Positions 10,869-22,662 of a stretch of DNA of 64,000 nucleotides are shown here, piece after piece. Source of the DNA: Auanema rhodensis (lineage: Eukaryota > Nematoda > Chromadorea > Rhabditida > Rhabditidae); contig OZ059897.1 in NCBI GenBank assembly GCA_964057225.1, forward strand, positions 4,092,001 through 4,156,000. Direction: 5' to 3'. A program made the position numbers and the translations under genes. A model generated the notes under the pieces. That model did not search any database. It saw nothing but the letters and a program-made list of their open reading frames with translations, and was not told where the DNA came from. The number at the start of each line of letters is the position of its first letter. Position 1 is the first letter of the stretch.

Positions 10869-12974
10869 GAAGAAATGATTTTTTCGTTGAAAAACATTGT
10901 CCATCGTATTCGTCTTGAAAAAAGGAATCTAAAAACATCTACTTTTTGTGAAATTATTTAGAAATTTTTCGGGAAAATTTTTGTCAAAATGTTTTTGGAA
11001 GCAATGTTGAGTGTACATGGGAACTCAACATACACTAATGCATTATTTTTCAAACGATCATAACTAATTTTTGTATAGAGCGTTTCTCAATGTAGTATAG
11101 TGCATTCGATGCGGATTTTTAAGCTGCGTTGATCTGTGTTATCAGATTTGAGTTAACTTAAAAATGCACCGAGATATCAACTGATATAGGTTCACACTTA
11201 TATCCTCGATTTTCACCCTGAAGAATTAATTTTTTCGTTGAATAACATTGTCCATCGTCTTTGCCTTGAAAAAAGAAATCTAAAAACTCCTACTTTTTGT
11301 GAAATTATTTAGAAATTTTTCGGGAAAATTTTTGTCACAATGTTTTTGGAAGCAATGTTGAGTGTACATGGGAACTCAGCATACACTAATGCATTATTTT
11401 TCAAACGATCATAACTAATTTTTGTATGGAGCGTTTTTCAATGTAGTATAGTGCATTCGATGCGGATTTTTAAGCTGCGTTGATCTGTGTTATCAGATTT
11501 GCGCTAGCTTAAAAATGCACCGAGTAATCAACTGATATAGGTTCACACTTATATCCTCGATTTTCACCCTGAAGAATTAATTTTTTCGTTGAATAACATT
11601 GTCCATCGTCTTTGCCTTGAAAAAAAAAATCTAAAAACTCCTACTTTTCGTGAAATTATTTAGAAATTTTTCGGGAAAATTTTTGTCACAATGTTTTTGG
11701 AAGCAATGTTGAGTGTACATGGGAACTCAACATACACTAATGCATTATTTTTCAAACGATCATAACTAATTTTTGTATGGAGCGTTTCTCAATGTAGTAT
11801 AGTGCATTCGATGCGGATTTTTAAGCTGCGTTGATCTGTGTTATCAGATTTGAGTTAACTTAAAAATGCACCGAGATATCAACTGATATAGGTTCACACA
11901 TATATCCTCGATTTTCACCCTGAAGAAAAGATTTTTTCGTTGAAAAACATTGTCCATCGTCTTTGTCTTGAAAAAAGGAATCTAAAAACATCTACTTTTT
12001 GTGAAATTATTCAGAAATTTTTCGGGAAAATTTTTGTCAAAATGTTTTTGGAAGCAATGTTGAGTGTACATGGGAACTCAACATACACTAATGCATTATT
12101 TTTCAAACGATCATAACTAATTTTTGTATGGAGCGTTTCTCAATGTAGTATAGTGCATTCGATGCGGATTTTTAAGCTGCGTTGATCTGTGTTATCAGAT
12201 TTGCGCTAGCTTAAAAATGCACCGAGTAATCAACTGATATAGGTTCACACTTATATCCTCGATTTTCACCCTGAAGAATTAATTTTTTCGTTGAATAACA
12301 TTGTCCATCGTCTTTGCCTTGAAAAAAGAAATCTAAAAACTCCTACTTTTTGTGAAATTATTTAGAAATTTTTCGGGAAAATTTTTGTCACAATGTTTTT
12401 GGAAGCAATGTTGAGTGTACATGGGAACTCAGCATACACTAATGCATTATTTTTCAAACGATCATAACTAATTTTTGTATGGAGCGTTTTTCAATGTAGT
12501 ATAGTGCATTCGATGCGGATTTTTAAGCTGCGTTGATCTGTGTTATCAGATTTGCGCTAGCTTAAAAATGCACCGAGTAATCAACTGATATAGGTTCACA
12601 CTTATATCCTCGATTTTCACCCTGAAGAATTAATTTTTTCGTTGAATAACATTGTCCATCGTCTTTGCCTTGAAAAAAAAAATCTAAAAACTCCTACTTT
12701 TCGTGAAATTATTTAGAAATTTTTCGGGAAAATTTTTGTCACAATGTTTTTGGAAGCAATGTTGAGTGTACATGGGAACTCAGCATACACTAATGCATTA
12801 TTTTTCAAACGATCATAACTAATTTTTGTATAGAGCGTTTCTCAATGTAGTATAGTGCATTCGATGCGGATTTTTAAGCTGCGTCGATCTGTGTTATCAG
12901 ATTTGAGTTAGCTTAAAAATGCACCGAGATATCAACTGATATATGTTCACACTTATATCCTCGATTTTCACCCT
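10869..12974 (+). repeat. Six units: K N N R-like N N
   Basis: Unit starts are 10869, 11220, 11571, 11922, 12273 and 12624. The N units at 11571 and 12624 share TTTTCGTG. The R-like unit at 11922 begins GAAGAAAAG, as does the one at 8064. This is the last block before Y units appear. Confidence 0.82.
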
Positions 12975-14027
12975 GAAGAATTATATTTTTCGTTGAATAA
13001 CATTGTCCATCGTCTTAGCCTTGAAAAAAGGAATCTAAAAACATTTACTTTTTGCGAAATTATTCAGAAATTTTTCGGGAAAATTTTTGTCAAAATGTTT
13101 TTCGAAGCAATGTTGAGTGTACATGGGAACTCAGCATACTCTAATGCATTATTTTTCAAACGATCATAACTAATTTTTGTATAAAGCGTTTCTCAATGTA
13201 GTATAGTGCATTCGATGCGGATTTTTAAGCTGCGTCGATATGTGTTATCAGATTTGAGTTAGCTTAAAAATGCACCGAGATATCAACTGATATATGTTCA
13301 CACTTATATCCTCGATTTTCACCCTGAAGAAATGATTTTTTCGTTGAATAACATTGTCCATCGTCTTCGTCTTGAAAAAAGGAATCTAAAAACATCTACT
13401 TTTTGTGAAATTATTTAGAAATTTTTCGGGAAAATTTTTGTCAAAATGTTTTTGGAAGCAATGTTGAGTGTACATGGGAACTCAACATACACTAATGCAT
13501 TATTTTTCAAACGATCATAACTAATTTTTGTATGGAGCGTTTCTCAATGTAGTATAGTGCATTCGATGCGGATTTTTAAGCTGCGTTGATCTGTGTTATC
13601 AGATTTGCGCTAGCTCAAAAATGCACCGAGTAATCAACTGATATAGGTTCACACTTATATCCTCGATTTTCACCCTGAAGAATTAATTTTTTCGTTGAAT
13701 AACATTGTCCATCGTCTTTGCCTTGAAAAAAAAAATCTAAAAACTCCTACTTTTTGTGAAATTATTTAGAAATTTTTCGGGAAAATTTTTGTCACAATGT
13801 TTTTGGAAGCAATGTTGAGTGTACATGGGAACTCAGCATACACTAATGCATTATTTTTCAAACGATCATAACTAATTTTTGTATAGAGCGTTTCTCAATG
13901 TAGTATAGTGCATTCGATGCGGATTTTTAAGCTGCGTCGATCTGTGTTATCAGATTTGAGTTAGCTTAAAAATGCACCGAGATATCAACTGATATATGTT
14001 CACACTTATATCCTCGATTTTCACCCT
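12975..14027 (+). repeat. Three units: first Y, then R and N
   Basis: Unit starts are 12975, 13326 and 13677. The unit at 12975 is the first Y class unit (GAAGAATTATAT, CTTAGCC, ACATTTAC, TTTGCG, TTTTTCGAAG) and marks the start of domain 3. Confidence 0.88.
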
Positions 14028-15080
14028 GAAGAAATGATTTTTTCGTTGAAAAACATTGTCCATCGTATTCGTCTTGAAAAAAAGAATCTAAAAACATCTA
14101 CTTTTTGTGAAATTATTCAGAAAATGTTCGGGAAAATTTTTGTCAAAATGTTTTTGGAAGCAATGTTGAGTGTACATGGGAACTCAACATACACTAATGC
14201 ATTATTTTTCAAACGATCATAACTAATTTTTGTATGGAGCGTTTCTCAATGTAGTATAGTGCATTCGATGCGGATTTTTAAGCTGCGTTGATCTGTGTTA
14301 TCAGATTTGCGCTAGCTTAAAAATGCACCGAGTAATCAACTGATATAGGTTCACACTTATATCCTCGATTTTCACCCTGAAGAATTAATTTTTTCGTTGA
14401 ATAACATTGTCCATCATCTTTGCCTTGAAAAAAGAAATCTAAAAACTCCTACTTTTTGTGAAATTATTTAGAAATTTTTCGGGAAAATTTTTGTCACAAT
14501 GTTTTTGGAAGCAATGTTGAGTGTACATGGGAACTCAGCATACACTAATGCATTATTTTTCAAACGATCATAACTAATTTTTGTATGGAGCGTTTCTCAA
14601 TGTAGTATAGTGCATTCGATGCGGATTTTTAAGCTGCGTTGATCTGTGTTATCAAATTTGCGCTAGCTTAAAAATGCACCGAGTAATCAACTGATATAGG
14701 TTCACACTTATATCCTCGATTTTCACCCTGAAGAATTAATTTTTTCGTTGAATAACATTGTCCATCGTCTTTGCCTTGAAAAAAGAAATCTAAAAACTCC
14801 TACTTTTCGTGAAATTATTTAGAAATTTTTCGGGAAAATTTTTGTCACAATGTTTTTGGAAGCAATGTTGAGTGTACATGGGAACTCAGCATACACTAAT
14901 GCATTATTTTTCAAACGATCATAACTAATTTTTGTATAGAGCGTTTCTCAATGTAGTATAGTGCATTCGATGCGGATTTTTAAGCTGCGTCGATCTGTGT
15001 TATCAGATTTGAGTTAGCTTGAAAATGCACCGAGATATCAACTGATATATGTTCACACTTATATCCTCGATTTTCACCCT
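14028..15080 (+). repeat. K1-Nc-Ng trimer, first copy
   Basis: Unit starts are 14028, 14379 and 14730. K1 here has AGAAAATGTTC, shared with the unit at 28279; most K1 units have AGAAAATTTTC. It is directly followed by the first truncated unit, and opens the first 2174-bp K1-Nc-Ng-A-K-Nb-B block. Confidence 0.88.
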
Positions 15081-15293
15081 GAAGAAATGATTTTTTCGTT
15101 GAAAAACATTGTCCATCGTATTCGTCTTGAAAAAAGGAATCTAAAAACATCTACTTTTTGTGAAATTATTTAGAAATTTTTCGGGAAAATTTTTGTCACA
15201 ATGTTGATTTGATTTGAAGATTTGAGTTAGCTTAAAAATGCGCCGAGATATCAACTGATATATGTTCACACTTATATCCTCGATTTTCACCCT
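15081..15293 (+). repeat. Truncated unit, class A (213 bp)
   Basis: The first class A unit in the window. A K-like first 125 bases ending CACAATGTT are joined through a 13-base filler (GATTTGATTTGAA) to the GATTTGAGTTAGC tail. Against a full unit, 151 bases (unit positions 126-276) are replaced by 13. The tail reads GCGCCG. It follows an Ng unit. Confidence 0.95.
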
Positions 15294-15995
15294 GAAGAAA
15301 TGATTTTTTCGTTGAAAAACATTGTCCATCGTATTCGTCTTGAAAAAAAGAATCTAAAAACATCTACTTTTTGTGAAATTATTCAGAAATTTTTCGGGAA
15401 AATTTTTGTCAAAATGTTTTTGGAAGCAATGTTGAGTGTACATGGGAACTCAACATACACTAATGCATTATTTTTCAAACGATCATAACTAATTTTTGTA
15501 TGGAGCGTTTCTCAATGTAGTATAGTGCATTCGATGCGGATTTTTAAGCTGCGTTGATCTGTGTTATCAGATTTGCGCTAGCTTAAAAATGCACCGAGTA
15601 ATCAACTGATATAGGTTCACACTTATATCCTCGATTTTCACCCTGAAGAATTAATTTTTTCGTTGAATAACATTGTCCATCGTCTTTGCCTTGAGAAAAG
15701 AAATCTAAAAACTCCTACTTTTTGTGAAATTTTTTAGAAATTTTTCGGGAAAATTTTTGTCACAATGTTTTTGGAAGCAATGTTGAGTGTACATGGGAAC
15801 TCAGCATACACTAATGCATTATTTTTCAAACGATCATAACTAATTTTTGTATAGAGCGTTTCTCAATGTAGTATAGTGCATTCGATGCGGATTTTTAAGC
15901 TGCGTCGATCTGTGTTATCAGATTTGAGTTAGCTTAAAAATGCACCGAGATATCAACTGATATATGTTCACACTTATATCCTCGATTTTCACCCT
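15294..15995 (+). repeat. Two full units: K, Nb
   Basis: Unit starts are 15294 and 15645. Nb is marked by GAGAAAAG and GAAATTTTTTAG and directly precedes a class B unit, as at every class B occurrence. Confidence 0.88.
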
Positions 15996-16201
15996 GAAGA
16001 ATTATATTTTTCGTTGAATAACATTGTCCATCGTCTTAGCCTTGAAAAAAGGAATCTAAAAACATTTACTTTTTGCGAAATTATTCAGAAATTTTTCGGG
16101 AAAATTTTTTTCGATCTGTGTTATCAGATTTGAGTTAGCTTGAAAATGCACCGAGATATCAACTGATATATGTTCACACTTATATCCTCGATTTTCACCC
16201 T
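15996..16201 (+). repeat. Truncated unit, class B (206 bp)
   Basis: The first class B unit. A Y-type first part, up to GGGAAAATTTTT, is joined to TCGATCTG and a tail containing GTTAGCTTGAAAATG. That tail variant is typical of Ng units standing before class A, so this is probably a Y/Ng fusion, not a simple internal loss. Confidence 0.95.
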
Positions 16202-16414
16202 GAAGAAATGATTTTTTCGTTGAAAAACATTGTCCATCGTATTCGTCTTGAAAAAAGGAATCTAAAAACATCTACTTTTTGTGAAATTATTTAGAAATTT
16301 TTCGGGAAAATTTTTGTCACAATGTTGATTTGATTTGAAGATTTGAGTTAGCTTAAAAATGCACCGAGATATCAACTGATATATGTTCACACTTATATCC
16401 TCGATTTTCACCCT
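16202..16414 (+). repeat. Truncated unit, class A (213 bp), after B
   Basis: It has the same filler junction as at 15081, but the tail reads GCACCG, as in all seven class A units that follow class B. It lies 1121 bp after the class A unit at 15081. Confidence 0.95.
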
Positions 16415-19400
16415 GAAGAAATGATTTTTTCGTTGAAAAACATTGTCCATCGTATTCGTCTTGAAAAAAAGAATCTAAAAACTCCTACTTTTTGTGAAAT
16501 TATTTAGAAATTTTTCGGGAAAATTTTTGTCACAATGTTTTTGGAAGCAATGTTGAGTGTACATGGGAACTCAGCATACACTAATGCATTATTTTTCAAA
16601 CGATCATAACTAATTTTTGTATGGAGCGTTTTTCAATGTAGTATAGTGCATTCGATGCGGATTTTTAAGCTGCGTTGATCTGTGTTATCAAATTTGCGCT
16701 AGCTTAAAAATGCACCGAGTAATCAACTGATATAGGTTCACACTTATATCCTCGATTTTCACCCTGAAGAATTAATTTTTTCGTTGAATAACATTGTCCA
16801 TCGTCTTTGCCTTGAAAAAAGAAATCTAAAAACTCCTACTTTTCGTGAAATTATTTAGAAATTTTTCGGGAAAATTTTTGTCACAATGTTTTTGGAAGCA
16901 ATGTTGAGTGTACATGGGAACTCAGCATACACTAATGCATTATTTTTCAAACGATCATAACTAATTTTTGTATAGAGCGTTTCTCAATGTAGTATAGTGC
17001 ATTCGATGCGGATTTTTAAGCTGCGTCGATCTGTGTTATCAGATTTGAGTTAGCTTAAAAATGCACCGAGATATCAACTGATATATGTTCACACTTATAT
17101 CCTCGATTTTCACCCTGAAGAAATGATTTTTTCGTTGAATAACATTGTCCATCGTCTTCGTCTTGAAAAAAGGAATCTAAAAACATCTACTTTTTGTGAA
17201 ATTATTTAGAAATTTTTCGGGAAAATTTTTGTCAAAATGTTTTTGGAAGCAATGTTGAGTGTACATGGGAACTCAACATACACTAATGCATTATTTTTCA
17301 TACGATCATAACTAATTTTTGTATTAAGCGTTTTTCAATGTAGTATAGTGCATTCGATGCGGATTTTTAAGCTGCGTTGATCTGTGTTATCAGATTTGAG
17401 TTAACTTAAAAATGCACCGAGATATCAACTGATATATGTTCACACTTATATCCTCGATTTTCACCCTGAAGAAATGATTTTTTTGTTGAAAAACATTGTC
17501 CATCGTATTCGTCTTGAAAAAAGGAATCTAAAAACATCTACTTTTTGTGAAATTATTTAGAAATTTTTCGGGAAAATTTTTGTCAAAATGTTTTTGGAAG
17601 CAATGTTGAGTGTACATGGGAACTCAGCATACACTAATGCATTATTTTTCAAACGATCATAACTAATTTTTGTATAGAGCGTTTCTCAATGTAGTATAGT
17701 TCATTCGATGCGGATTTTTAAGCTGCGTCGATCTGTGTTATCAGATTTGAGTTAGCTTAAAAATGCACCGAGATATCAACTGATATATGTTCACACTTAT
17801 ATCCTCGATTTTCACCCTGAAGAAATGATTTTTTCGTTAACAAACATTGTCTATCGTATTCGTCTTGAAAAAAGGAATCTAAAAACATCTACTTTTTGTG
17901 AAATTATTTAGAAATTTTTCGGGAAAATTTTTGTCAAAATGTTTTTGGAAGCAATGTTGAGTGTACATGGGAACTCAACATACACTAATGCATTATTTTT
18001 CAAACGATCATAACTAATTTTTGTATAGAGCGTTTCTCAATGTAGTATAGTGCATTCGATGCGGATTTTTAAGCTGCGTCGATCTGTGTTATCAGATTTG
18101 CGCTAGCTTAAAAATGCACCGAGTAATCAACTGATATAGGTTCACACTTATATCCTCGATTTTCACCCTGAAGAATTAATTTTTTCGTTGAATAACATTG
18201 TCCATCGTCTTTGCCTTGAAAAAAGAAATCTAAAAACTCCTACTTTTTGTGAAATTATTTAGAAATTTTTCGGGAAAATTTTTGTCACAATGTTTTTGGA
18301 AGCAATGTTGAGTGTACATGGGAACTCAACATACACTAATGCATTATTTTTCAAACGATCATAACTAATTTTTGTATGGAGCGTTTCTCAATGTAGTATA
18401 GTGTATTCGATGCGGATTTTTAAGCTGCGTTGATCTGTGTTATCAGATTTGCGCTAGCTCAAAAATGCACCGAGTAATCAACTGATATAGGTTCACACTT
18501 ATATCCTCGATTTTCACCCTGAAGAATTAATTTTTTCGTTGAATAACATTGTCCATCGTCTTTGCCTTGAAAAAAAAAATCTAAAAACTCCTACTTTTTG
18601 TAAAATTATTTAGAAATTTTTCGGGAAAATTTTTGTCACAATGTTTTTGGAAGCAATGTTGAGTGTACATGGGAACTCAGCATACACTAATGCATTATTT
18701 TTCAAACGATCATAACTAATTTTTGTATAGAGCGTTTCTCAATGTAGTATAGTGCATTCGATGCGGATTTTTAAGCTGCGTCGATCTGTGTTATCAGATT
18801 TGAGTTAGCTTAAAAATGCACCGAGATATCAACTGATATATGTTCACACTTATATCCTCGATTTTCACCCTGAAGAAATGATTTTTTCGTTGAAAAACAT
18901 TGTCCATCGTATTCGTCTTGAAAAAAAGAATCTAAAAACATCTACTTTTTGTGAAATTATTCAGAAAATTTTCGGGAAAATTTTTGTCAAAATGTTTTTG
19001 GAAGCAATGTTGAGTGTACATGGGAACTCAACATACACTAATGCATTATTTTTCAAACGATCATAACTAATTTTTGTATGGAGCGTTTCTCAATGTAGTA
19101 TAGTGCATTCGATGCGGATTTTTAAGCTGCGTTGATCTGTGTTATCAAATTTGCGCTAGCTTAAAAATGCACCGAGTAATCAACTGATATAGGTTCACAC
19201 TTATATCCTCGATTTTCACCCTGAAGAATTAATTTTTTCGTTGAATAACATTGTCCATCGTCTTTGCCTTGAAAAAAGAAATCTAAAAACTCCTACTTTT
19301 CGTGAAATTATTTAGAAATTTTTCGGGAAAATTTTTGTCACAATGTTTTTGGAAGCAATGTTGAGTGTACATGGGAACTCAGCATACACTAATGCATTAT

Positions 19401-19573
19401 TTTTCAAACGATCATAACTAATTTTTGTATAGAGCGTTTCTCAATGTAGTATAGTGCATTCGATGCGGATTTTTAAGCTGCGTCGATCTGTGTTATCAGA
19501 TTTGAGTTAGCTTAAAAATGCACCGAGATATCAACTGATATATGTTCACACTTATATCCTCGATTTTCACCCT
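16415..19573 (+). repeat. Nine full units: K/N hybrid, Ng, R, K2, L, N, N, K1, Ng
   Basis: Unit starts are 16415, 16766, 17117, 17468, 17819, 18170, 18521, 18872 and 19223. The first switches from K (AGAATCT) to N (AAAACTCC) within a few bases. The R-K2-L run with CATACGATC (R) and TAGTTCATTCG (K2) recurs at 23014, 31864 and 40644. The final K1-Ng lacks the Nc unit normally between them. Confidence 0.85.
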
Positions 19574-20626
19574 GAAGAAATGATTTTTTCGTTGAAAAAC
19601 ATTGTCCATCGTATTCGTCTTGAAAAAAAGAATCTAAAAACATCTACTTTTTGTGAAATTATTCAGAAAATTTTCGGGAAAATTTTTGTCAAAATGTTTT
19701 TGGAAGCAATGTTGAGTGTACATGGGAACTCAACATACACTAATGCATTATTTTTCAAACGATCATAACTAATTTTTGTATGGAGCGTTTCTCAATGTAG
19801 TATAGTGCATTCGATGCGGATTTTTAAGCTGCGTTGATCTGTGTTATCAGATTTGCGCTAGCTTAAAAATGCACCGAGTAATCAACTGATATAGGTTCAC
19901 ACTTATATCCTCGATTTTCACCCTGAAGAATTAATTTTTTCGTTGAATAACATTGTCCATCATCTTTGCCTTGAAAAAAGAAATCTAAAAACTCCTACTT
20001 TTTGTGAAATTATTTAGAAATTTTTCGGGAAAATTTTTGTCACAATGTTTTTGGAAGCAATGTTGAGTGTACATGGGAACTCAGCATACACTAATGCATT
20101 ATTTTTCAAACGATCATAACTAATTTTTGTATGGAGCGTTTTTCAATGTAGTATAGTGCATTCGATGCGGATTTTTAAGCTGCGTTGATCTGTGTTATCA
20201 AATTTGCGCTAGCTTAAAAATGCACCGAGTAATCAACTGATATAGGTTCACACTTATATCCTCGATTTTCACCCTGAAGAATTAATTTTTTCGTTGAATA
20301 ACATTGTCCATCGTCTTTGCCTTGAAAAAAGAAATCTAAAAACTCCTACTTTTCGTGAAATTATTTAGAAATTTTTCGGGAAAATTTTTGTCACAATGTT
20401 TTTGGAAGCAATGTTGAGTGTACATGGGAACTCAGCATACACTAATGCATTATTTTTCAAACGATCATAACTAATTTTTGTATAGAGCGTTTCTCAATGT
20501 AGTATAGTGCATTCGATGCGGATTTTTAAGCTGCGTCGATCTGTGTTATCAGATTTGAGTTAGCTTGAAAATGCACCGAGATATCAACTGATATATGTTC
20601 ACACTTATATCCTCGATTTTCACCCT
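19574..20626 (+). repeat. K1-Nc-Ng trimer; start of large repeated segment
   Basis: Unit starts are 19574, 19925 and 20276. This is the left end of the segment (19574-28278) that recurs at 37555-45908. Confidence 0.88.
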
Positions 20627-20839
20627 GAAGAAATGATTTTTTCGTTGAAAAACATTGTCCATCGTATTCGTCTTGAAAAAAGGAATCTAAAAACATCTAC
20701 TTTTTGTGAAATTATTTAGAAATTTTTCGGGAAAATTTTTGTCACAATGTTGATTTGATTTGAAGATTTGAGTTAGCTTAAAAATGCGCCGAGATATCAA
20801 CTGATATATGTTCACACTTATATCCTCGATTTTCACCCT
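20627..20839 (+). repeat. Truncated unit, class A (213 bp)
   Basis: GCGCCG form, after Ng at 20276. It opens an A-K-Nb-B block of 1121 bp. Confidence 0.95.
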
Positions 20840-21541
20840 GAAGAAATGATTTTTTCGTTGAAAAACATTGTCCATCGTATTCGTCTTGAAAAAAAGAATC
20901 TAAAAACATCTACTTTTTGTGAAATTATTCAGAAATTTTTCGGGAAAATTTTTGTCAAAATGTTTTTGGAAGCAATGTTGAGTGTACATGGGAACTCAAC
21001 ATACACTAATGCATTATTTTTCAAACGATCATAACTAATTTTTGTATGGAGCGTTTCTCAATGTAGTATAGTGCATTCGATGCGGATTTTCAAGCTGCGT
21101 TGATCTGTGTTATCAGATTTGCGCTAGCTTAAAAATGCACCGAGTAATCAACTGATATAGGTTCACACTTATATCCTCGATTTTCACCCTGAAGAATTAA
21201 TTTTTTCGTTGAATAACATTGTCCATCGTCTTTGCCTTGAGAAAAGAAATCTAAAAACTCCTACTTTTTGTGAAATTTTTTAGAAATTTTTCGGGAAAAT
21301 TTTTGTCACAATGTTTTTGGAAGCAATGTTGAGTGTACATGGGAACTCAGCATACACTAATGCATTATTTTTCAAACGATCATAACTAATTTTTGTATAG
21401 AGCGTTTCTCAATGTAGTATAGTGCATTCGATGCGGATTTTTAAGCTGCGTCGATCTGTGTTATCAGATTTGAGTTAGCTTAAAAATGCACCGAGATATC
21501 AACTGATATATGTTCACACTTATATCCTCGATTTTCACCCT
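20840..21541 (+). repeat. Two full units: K, Nb
   Basis: Unit starts are 20840 and 21191. The K unit carries TTTTCAAGCTG, a variant shared with the K units at 34534, 36853, 38821, 52866 and 61639, all of which follow a GCGCCG class A unit. Confidence 0.88.
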
Positions 21542-21747
21542 GAAGAATTATATTTTTCGTTGAATAACATTGTCCATCGTCTTAGCCTTGAAAAAAGGAA
21601 TCTAAAAACATTTACTTTTTGCGAAATTATTCAGAAATTTTTCGGGAAAATTTTTTTCGATCTGTGTTATCAGATTTGAGTTAGCTTGAAAATGCACCGA
21701 GATATCAACTGATATATGTTCACACTTATATCCTCGATTTTCACCCT
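21542..21747 (+). repeat. Truncated unit, class B (206 bp)
   Basis: It has the same junction as at 15996. It follows Nb at 21191 and is followed by class A at 21748. Confidence 0.95.
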
Positions 21748-21960
21748 GAAGAAATGATTTTTTCGTTGAAAAACATTGTCCATCGTATTCGTCTTGAAAA
21801 AAGGAATCTAAAAACATCTACTTTTTGTGAAATTATTTAGAAATTTTTCGGGAAAATTTTTGTCACAATGTTGATTTGATTTGAAGATTTGAGTTAGCTT
21901 AAAAATGCACCGAGATATCAACTGATATATGTTCACACTTATATCCTCGATTTTCACCCT
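21748..21960 (+). repeat. Truncated unit, class A (213 bp), after B
   Basis: GCACCG form. It is followed by K and Nb and then by a full Y unit, where other blocks have a class B unit. Confidence 0.95.
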
Positions 21961-22662
21961 GAAGAAATGATTTTTTCGTTGAAAAACATTGTCCATCGTA
22001 TTCGTCTTGAAAAAAAGAATCTAAAAACATCTACTTTTTGTGAAATTATTCAGAAATTTTTCGGGAAAATTTTTGTCAAAATGTTTTTGGAAGCAATGTT
22101 GAGTGTACATGGGAACTCAACATACACTAATGCATTATTTTTCAAACGATCATAACTAATTTTTGTATGGAGCGTTTCTCAATGTAGTATAGTGCATTCG
22201 ATGCGGATTTTTAAGCTGCGTTGATCTGTGTTATCAGATTTGCGCTAGCTTAAAAATGCACCGAGTAATCAACTGATATAGGTTCACACTTATATCCTCG
22301 ATTTTCACCCTGAAGAATTAATTTTTTCGTTGAATAACATTGTCCATCGTCTTTGCCTTGAGAAAAGAAATCTAAAAACTCCTACTTTTTGTGAAATTTT
22401 TTAGAAATTTTTCGGGAAAATTTTTGTCACAATGTTTTTGGAAGCAATGTTGAGTGTACATGGGAACTCAGCATACACTAATGCATTATTTTTCAAACGA
22501 TCATAACTAATTTTTGTATAGAGCGTTTCTCAATGTAGTATAGTGCATTCGATGCGGATTTTTAAGCTGCGTCGATCTGTGTTATCAGATTTGAGTTAGC
22601 TTAAAAATGCACCGAGATATCAACTGATATATGTTCACACTTATATCCTCGATTTTCACCCT
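21961..22662 (+). repeat. Two full units: K, Nb
   Basis: Unit starts are 21961 and 22312. In the paralogous segment these two are fused into the single hybrid unit at 39942, which explains a 351-bp length difference. Confidence 0.85.

Noticed and set aside
16056-16450. Overlapping minus-strand reading frames of 71 and 62 codons across truncated units
   Set aside because: They arise because the class A and B deletions remove stop codons. The same frames recur only at identical junctions, so they are artefacts of the repeat.
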